A stretch of 10,897 nucleotides of DNA from Candidatus Heimdallarchaeota archaeon. Its GTDB lineage: Archaea > Asgardarchaeota > Heimdallarchaeia > Heimdallarchaeales > Heimdallarchaeaceae. The notes beneath the pieces are model-generated. The model ran no database searches and was not told the DNA's origin. It saw nothing but the letters and a program-made list of their open reading frames with translations. This document shows positions 7,274-10,897 of the stretch, piece by piece. Positions within the stretch are counted from its first letter, which is position 1; the number at the start of each line of letters is the position of its first letter. The stretch is taken from contig JAEOTG010000228.1 of assembly GCA_016839985.1 (NCBI GenBank), forward strand, positions 1-10,897, given 5' to 3'. The position numbers were made by a program, and so were the translations under genes.

Positions 7274-7298
7274 AATAAGCATATTCACAACGCTTATT
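7274..7298. promoter_or_regulatory. inverted repeat overlapping the AMP phosphorylase promoter, operator candidate
   Basis: AATAAGC (7274-7280) and GCTTATT (7292-7298) are perfect 7-bp arms separated by 11 bp. The right arm overlaps the presumed BRE/TATA element of the AMP phosphorylase gene, so a dimeric protein bound here would block initiation. The role is inferred from position. Confidence 0.35.
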
Positions 7299-7301
7299 AT
7301 A
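7292..7301 (+). promoter_or_regulatory. TATA box of the AMP phosphorylase-cgi121 operon
   Basis: GCTTATTATA is centred near 7297. Transcription would begin near 7322, giving a leader of about 27 nt that contains the SD at 7334-7340. Confidence 0.5.
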
Positions 7302-7333
7302 GAACTCATACAATATTGTGTTTAAAGACAGAA

Positions 7334-7340
7334 AAAGGAG
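7334..7340 (+). promoter_or_regulatory. Shine-Dalgarno site of AMP phosphorylase
   Basis: AAAGGAG lies eight bases before the ATG at 7349. It decides between this ATG and an in-frame TTG at 7316, which would place the SD inside the coding region. Confidence 0.7.
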
Positions 7341-7348
7341 AATGTAAT

Positions 7349-8872
7349 ATGGTTTCATTAACAGTTAAAATTGAAAAACTATTAGATTCAGAGCCAGAAT
7401 ATCTTCTTATTAATTCAAGTCTGGCTAAGAAATATGAGATTATGCCAGGGCAATTAGTTGAGATTTCACCTTTTAATATTGGTTTAAAAGTATCTACTAG
7501 CGATAATTATCCAGAAAATCAAGTAGGAATCTCTAGTAAAATTTCTAAAGAATATGGTATTCATCGTGGTGATGACATTGTTATTAAAGAATTTACAAAC
7601 GAAAATATTATACTTTTAATTCACAAAAAAATGAGAGGGGATACACTAAAGGAAGAAGAGATAAACTTAATTTTTGAAGCTATAGATAAAAACCTAATGC
7701 ACCCAACACAGGTTGCAGTATTAATGTCATTATTCCAAGTTCAAGGATTAACAATTGAAGAAACAACTTCGATTGCTAAAGCAATAATAGCTAACTCTCA
7801 GATATTAGAACCAAAGAAAAAACCTGTTGTTGATAAACATTCTATAGGAGGTATTGCTGGGAATCGAATTACACCAATAATGATTCCTATCTTAGCAGCT
7901 GCAGGTTTAACAATTCCTAAGGTTTCAACGAGAGCGATAACCTCTCCTGCAGGAACTATAGACACTGTAGAACTACTTATGCCATGTGAACTCACCTTAG
8001 AAGAAATGGCAAACGTAGTTGACACTACAGGAGGATGTATAGTCAGCGGTGAAACAGTAGGATTAGCTGATGTATCTGATAAAATAATTAGTGTACTTGA
8101 AACAATAAAAATAGATCCCAAGGAATTCATGGTTGCTAGTATATTATCAAAGAAAATAGCTGCAGGATCAGAATATGTTCTTATTGATTTACCTACTGGA
8201 AAGGGAGCAAAGGTTGTTCATAGAGAAGACGCTCAAGAAGTAGGAAGCTTATTCACTTCTCTAGGTTATTCGTTGAAGATAAAGTTAGATTGCATTATTA
8301 GTCCTGGAGATAGACCAATCGGAACTATGATTGGTCCAGCTTTAGAAGCAAGAGATGTCTTGAGTATTCTAGTAAATCAAAGTGGAAGTAGTGATTTGAT
8401 GAGAAAATCTCTTTCTCTTTCTGGAATAATATTTGAAGCCCATAATTGGTGTCCTCGAGGGTATGGATTTGAGTATGCTGAAGAGATACTAAGAAGTGGC
8501 AAAGCATTAACAAAATTCAGAGAGATAGTTGAAGTACAAGGTGGGAACAAGAATATTAAGGTTGATGATATTCCGATAGCTGATTATATTGATTCAATTG
8601 ATGCAAAAAATGATGGTGTTGTCTATGGAGTGGATAGTGCTGCTATATCAACAATAGCTAGACAAGCAGGAGCACCTAGTGATAAAACAGCGGGAGTTTT
8701 ATTAAAAGTAAAGAGAGGAGAGAAATTTAAGAAAGGGGATCAATTGTTTGAAATTCACTCTTCATCAGAAAGTCGTTTAACTTCAGCAATTAAAATAGCA
8801 CAATCAGAATTAGAACCTATTGACACAGAAAAAATGATTCTTGAAATTATAAGAGGGCCCAAGGAGCTGTAG
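7349..8872 (+). CDS. deoA: AMP phosphorylase (archaeal pentose bisphosphate pathway)
   Basis: The enzyme splits nucleoside 5'-monophosphates, chiefly AMP, with phosphate to give the base and ribose 1,5-bisphosphate. An isomerase and type III Rubisco then carry the sugar toward 3-phosphoglycerate. The protein has 507 residues, the usual archaeal length, against about 440 for bacterial thymidine phosphorylase. The extra N-terminal region (about 1-85) matches the archaeal assembly domain. KHSIGGIAGNR (163-173) and STRAITSPAGTIDTVE (193-208) correspond to the phosphate/nucleotide-binding and signature segments of the pyrimidine nucleoside phosphorylase family. The C-terminal part (KTAGVLLKVKRGEKFKKGD) is the family's beta-rich domain. 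The SD fixes the ATG. cgi121 follows after 8 bp, so the two are probably cotranscribed. Substrate range beyond AMP is not visible from sequence; the archaeal subfamily assignment is strong. Confidence 0.93.
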   Translation: MVSLTVKIEKLLDSEPEYLLINSSLAKKYEIMPGQLVEISPFNIGLKVSTSDNYPENQVGISSKISKEYGIHRGDDIVIKEFTNENIILLIHKKMRGDTLKEEEINLIFEAIDKNLMHPTQVAVLMSLFQVQGLTIEETTSIAKAIIANSQILEPKKKPVVDKHSIGGIAGNRITPIMIPILAAAGLTIPKVSTRAITSPAGTIDTVELLMPCELTLEEMANVVDTTGGCIVSGETVGLADVSDKIISVLETIKIDPKEFMVASILSKKIAAGSEYVLIDLPTGKGAKVVHREDAQEVGSLFTSLGYSLKIKLDCIISPGDRPIGTMIGPALEARDVLSILVNQSGSSDLMRKSLSLSGIIFEAHNWCPRGYGFEYAEEILRSGKALTKFREIVEVQGGNKNIKVDDIPIADYIDSIDAKNDGVVYGVDSAAISTIARQAGAPSDKTAGVLLKVKRGEKFKKGDQLFEIHSSSESRLTSAIKIAQSELEPIDTEKMILEIIRGPKEL

Positions 8873-8880
8873 AGAAGGAA

Positions 8881-9405
8881 ATGAAAAAGGGAAACGAATT
8901 GTCTCTCATTTACAGAGTGTACTCACCTCCTTCCTCATATAATCTAGAAGAACTAGTCGAAAACACAAAATCTAAGAAAACCACACCTACAATATTACAA
9001 ATAATTGATCCTAAATGGATAGTAAGCGAGAAACATCTTAATGTAGCAGTCTATCATACTATGAAGGCTTTTGAAACAAAGAGAAATATAGCTAGAGATG
9101 AAGCAACTGAATTCTTAATTCGTCTTTCAGGAAAAAGACAGATTAATAATGCTTTAGAACTGTTTGGAATTAAAAAAGAATCTTCACACCTACTACTCTT
9201 AGCGTTTGGAGGATTAAGTGATGAAAACAAACAGAATTTAGAATCGTTTGTAAAAGAATCAAAAATACTCATAGATAAGGAAGTAACTTCATCCTTTCCT
9301 TTAACTGAAATTGAGGAATTAAGTAGATTCTATGAATGTCAAGAAGAGCTCAAAGAAATTGAAAAAAAAGCTCTAGAAAACATGGCAAAAATAGAAGTTT
9401 TTTAG
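8881..9405 (+). CDS. cgi121: KEOPS complex subunit Cgi121
   Basis: Cgi121 (TPRKB in humans) binds the kinase Bud32 within KEOPS, which transfers threonylcarbamoyl to A37 of ANN-decoding tRNAs (t6A). Archaeal Cgi121 helps recruit tRNA through its 3' CCA end. The 174-residue length fits the family. Hallmarks are KHLNVAVYHTMKAF (51-64), KRNIARDEATEFLIRLSGKR (67-86), the QI pair (87-88) and ALELFGIK (91-98). The first 45 residues form the expected beta-rich start. The C-terminal helix from about 142 is long and Glu/Lys-rich (CQEELKEIEKKALENMAK). The gene lies 8 bp after AMP phosphorylase with AGAAGGAA directly before the ATG and a GGAG further upstream inside the preceding gene, so it is probably read by coupling. 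It converges with the 344-residue gene 8 bp away. No other KEOPS gene is in the window. Confidence 0.88.
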   Translation: MKKGNELSLIYRVYSPPSSYNLEELVENTKSKKTTPTILQIIDPKWIVSEKHLNVAVYHTMKAFETKRNIARDEATEFLIRLSGKRQINNALELFGIKKESSHLLLLAFGGLSDENKQNLESFVKESKILIDKEVTSSFPLTEIEELSRFYECQEELKEIEKKALENMAKIEVF

Positions 9406-9413
9406 TTTAAACT
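9404..9413. repeat. 10-bp palindrome between convergent stop codons
   Basis: AGTTTAAACT is a perfect palindrome filling the gap between the cgi121 stop (9403-9405) and the stop of the opposing gene (9414-9416). A run of six T just before it (9397-9402) could terminate cgi121 transcripts. The palindrome is short and may be chance. Confidence 0.3.
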
Positions 9414-10448
9414 TTAGTAAGAAGGCATCCAAGCTTTTAGAAGTTTATGCCCCATTTCCCGATATTGTTTCACTATTTCACTTATCCTTTCTAATTGATC
9501 ATTTTCATCTGCTGGAGTTGGAAAAAATAATGGTTTTAATTTGTGAACCATACCTGAAAGAGAGCCTATACCTGCTGTACTATAAGCAATTTTTCCGCTG
9601 CCTGTTCTAAAGAAATGATCAGATTCTACTAATAGTTTGTTATACCATAATGGATGTGCTGACATAATTTTGAAACCAGAACTCTTTTGATATGAAGAAG
9701 AATCAGATATGTGTTGATTGAATTTATCTAGAGCAATTTTGTTTGGATGAATAACATTTCTACTGATAATTCCTTTTACATATGTTTGTACAGTTTCTGC
9801 TTGTTCTATAATGTGAAATGGCAGAATTGTAGACACTTCTGTAATAGTTGCTTCAATTTTATCTGAATGGTAAATCTTCTCAGCTGTATATATTTTTCCA
9901 AGAATATCTAATGGTAAACAAATACCATTAATTTCTAAATAATCTTCTAGATAATTTCCTCTATCCACAGCAAATTCAGAGTAGTAAATTCCAGGTCCAA
10001 AAATCACAGCTATTCTCTCATCAGTAATCTCCTTAAATGTTTGAGTTTCATCAGTCAACATTACTATTGTATCTCTTCTTAAATCTGTAACAGGTTTATC
10101 CAAGTAAACACCTTTAGTTGGTGTACCTATTAGTTTTGTCCAAGATGTTATTATGAGTAAAGAATTGAGATGCCTTGATTTAAGATCTGACAACCTCATT
10201 TCTCTTTTTCTATTTTCAAGATCAAGAATTTCATCATGAATTCTTTGTATAACCACTTCCGCTTCAGGTAAACTTCGTGGATATCCTTCATCAGACATAA
10301 AAGCGATTAATTCACGTAGAGGTATTTCCCCAGTATCAAAATCATAGAAATTCCCTCCTGTCCCATAATATTCCTTAAGGAGATTGAGTATTTCTATCCT
10401 ACGTTCTATAGATTTGTATTCTTTTGAATCTTCAACATGTAAGGACAT
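9414..10448 (-). CDS. unrecognised 344-residue protein
   Basis: I do not recognise this protein. There is no signal peptide, membrane segment, P-loop or Cys cluster, so it is probably a soluble cytosolic protein. Residues 1-95 look helical and charged (ERRIEILNLLKEYYG, then LPEAEVVIQRIHDEILDLENRKREM). The middle (about 100-230) alternates strands and loops, with FGPGIYYSEFAVDRGNYLED, acidic and aromatic, as a distinctive block. The C-terminal part has SAHPLWYNKLLVESDHFF, a Gly/Ser-rich TGSGKIAYSTAGIGSLSG and a closing helix (EIVKQYREMGHKLLKAW). The HPLWYNK and ESDHFF segments hold His, Asp and Glu residues that could form an active site, but this is guesswork. A TATA-like box at 10473-10485 would give a leader of about 5 nt. 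It lies 71 bp after a PfkB kinase gene on the same strand and converges with cgi121. Confidence 0.75.
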   Translation of the reverse strand: MSLHVEDSKEYKSIERRIEILNLLKEYYGTGGNFYDFDTGEIPLRELIAFMSDEGYPRSLPEAEVVIQRIHDEILDLENRKREMRLSDLKSRHLNSLLIITSWTKLIGTPTKGVYLDKPVTDLRRDTIVMLTDETQTFKEITDERIAVIFGPGIYYSEFAVDRGNYLEDYLEINGICLPLDILGKIYTAEKIYHSDKIEATITEVSTILPFHIIEQAETVQTYVKGIISRNVIHPNKIALDKFNQHISDSSSYQKSSGFKIMSAHPLWYNKLLVESDHFFRTGSGKIAYSTAGIGSLSGMVHKLKPLFFPTPADENDQLERISEIVKQYREMGHKLLKAWMPSY

Positions 10449-10472
10449 TAGCTATACATTCTTCCATTTACG

Positions 10473-10485
10473 TTTTATTATATTA
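10473..10485 (-). promoter_or_regulatory. TATA box of the 344-residue gene
   Basis: The minus strand reads TAATATAATAAAA, centred about 31 bp before the ATG at 10448. Transcription would begin near 10453, almost leaderless. It suggests that the gene has its own promoter despite following the PfkB gene. Confidence 0.5.
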
Positions 10486-10493
10486 GTCTGGTG

Positions 10494-10511
10494 TTAATAC
10501 TAACGTATTAA
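10494..10511. promoter_or_regulatory. inverted repeat upstream of the 344-residue gene promoter, operator candidate
   Basis: TTAATAC-TAAC-GTATTAA is a perfect 7-bp inverted repeat with a 4-bp spacer. It ends 9 bp upstream of the TATA box and lies 9 bp past the PfkB stop codon. It could be an operator or, less likely in archaea, part of a terminator. Its minus strand shares GTTAGTAT with the inverted repeat near galT. Confidence 0.35.
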
Positions 10512-10519
10512 TCTTAATG

Positions 10520-10897
10520 CTATATATTTTTTATGACTTTTTCAGATGGATACAGACCTGTTTCAATTAAGTATGTTGCCGAATCTACTGCAAATTTTAG
10601 TGAATCATATACAGAAGAAGAGTCCAAGATTGAGTGTAGAAAAGATCCATTGAAACAATCACCTGCTCCTACAAAAGTCGTTTTCTTTTCAAGCATTTTT
10701 GTTTGAAGTTCAAAATATTCTTTTCCAAAAAACTTCACAATATTTTCGGTATGTAAGATTATTGGGAACTCTAATTTCCTTGCTAACTCTTGTGGTGATT
10801 CATCAAAAACAGTAAGTAAAGCTTCTAATTCGTACTCATTTACTGAAAGGTATTTCTCGCCTTCTAGTAGTTTTACTTTTTTCAATATTTGTGCAAA
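10520..10897 (-). CDS. PfkB-family sugar or nucleoside kinase, C-terminal part
   Basis: The reading frame is open from the right edge to TAG at 10520-10522; 125 C-terminal residues are visible and the N-terminal half lies outside. The family is shown by YLSVNEYELEALL, matching the 'N-x-x-E' segment of ribokinase-like kinases, and by TTFVGAGDCFNGSF, the second PfkB signature with the catalytic Asp in GAGD and the anion-hole glycines. A helix (VYDSLKFAVDSATYLIETG) follows as expected. These enzymes phosphorylate a hydroxyl of a sugar, nucleoside or sugar phosphate using ATP or ADP. The substrate cannot be told from this end. The nearby AMP phosphorylase raises the possibility of a ribose-1-phosphate or nucleoside kinase, but fructokinase-type activity fits equally. 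An in-frame TTG at 10885 is internal, since family sequence continues upstream. Confidence 0.82.
   Translation of the reverse strand, partial: FAQILKKVKLLEGEKYLSVNEYELEALLTVFDESPQELARKLEFPIILHTENIVKFFGKEYFELQTKMLEKKTTFVGAGDCFNGSFLHSILDSSSVYDSLKFAVDSATYLIETGLYPSEKVIKNI

Noticed and set aside
7798..8130. 110-codon minus-strand open frame with hydrophobic composition
   Set aside because: It lies wholly antisense to conserved motifs of AMP phosphorylase; its hydrophobic and Ser-rich makeup is an antisense effect.
1..10897. Search for tRNA, rRNA, CRISPR arrays, transposases and terminal repeats
   Set aside because: No tRNA-like cloverleaf, GC-rich RNA block, regularly spaced direct repeat or transposase motif was found by eye. 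A tRNAscan-SE or Infernal run would be decisive for RNAs.

Overview
This AT-rich window looks archaeal. The evidence is an archaeal-type AMP phosphorylase, a Cgi121 subunit of the KEOPS tRNA-modification complex, a family 57 glycoside hydrolase, and TATA-box promoters placed so that at least two genes would be leaderless. The large secreted protein, with a C-terminal membrane anchor and repeated Ig-like domains, would fit an Asgard (Heimdallarchaeia-like) or related mesophilic lineage. That placement is inference; no ribosomal or other marker gene is present.

Layout. Positions 1-124 (minus) may hold the start of a gene that runs off the left edge. A T-rich terminator follows the 1044-residue surface protein (219-3353, minus), which has a strong Shine-Dalgarno site and a TATA box. 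Next comes a divergent pair: galT (3550-4506, minus) and a GH57 enzyme (4644-5885, plus). Their shared 137-bp promoter region carries two TATA boxes and a near-perfect inverted repeat. A glutaredoxin-like fusion protein (5982-6815, plus) follows. The next 530 bases hold two small Cys-rich genes on the minus strand: a 58-residue four-Cys protein (6826-7002) and a 50-residue zinc ribbon (7069-7221). An apparent operon of AMP phosphorylase (7349-8872) and cgi121 (8881-9405) then converges, 8 bp apart, on an unrecognised 344-residue protein (9414-10448, minus). The C-terminal part of a PfkB sugar or nucleoside kinase (10520-10897, minus) is cut by the right edge.

How the genes may work together. 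GalT and GH57 suggest alpha-glucan or galactoside breakdown, with the released sugar entering nucleotide-sugar metabolism. AMP phosphorylase makes ribose 1,5-bisphosphate and adenine, the entry step of the archaeal pentose bisphosphate (AMP to Rubisco) route. The partial PfkB kinase could belong to the same route if it is a ribose-1-phosphate kinase, but this cannot be decided here. Joining AMP phosphorylase to Cgi121 links nucleotide salvage with t6A tRNA modification, whose chemistry releases AMP. No tRNA, rRNA, CRISPR array or mobile element was seen.
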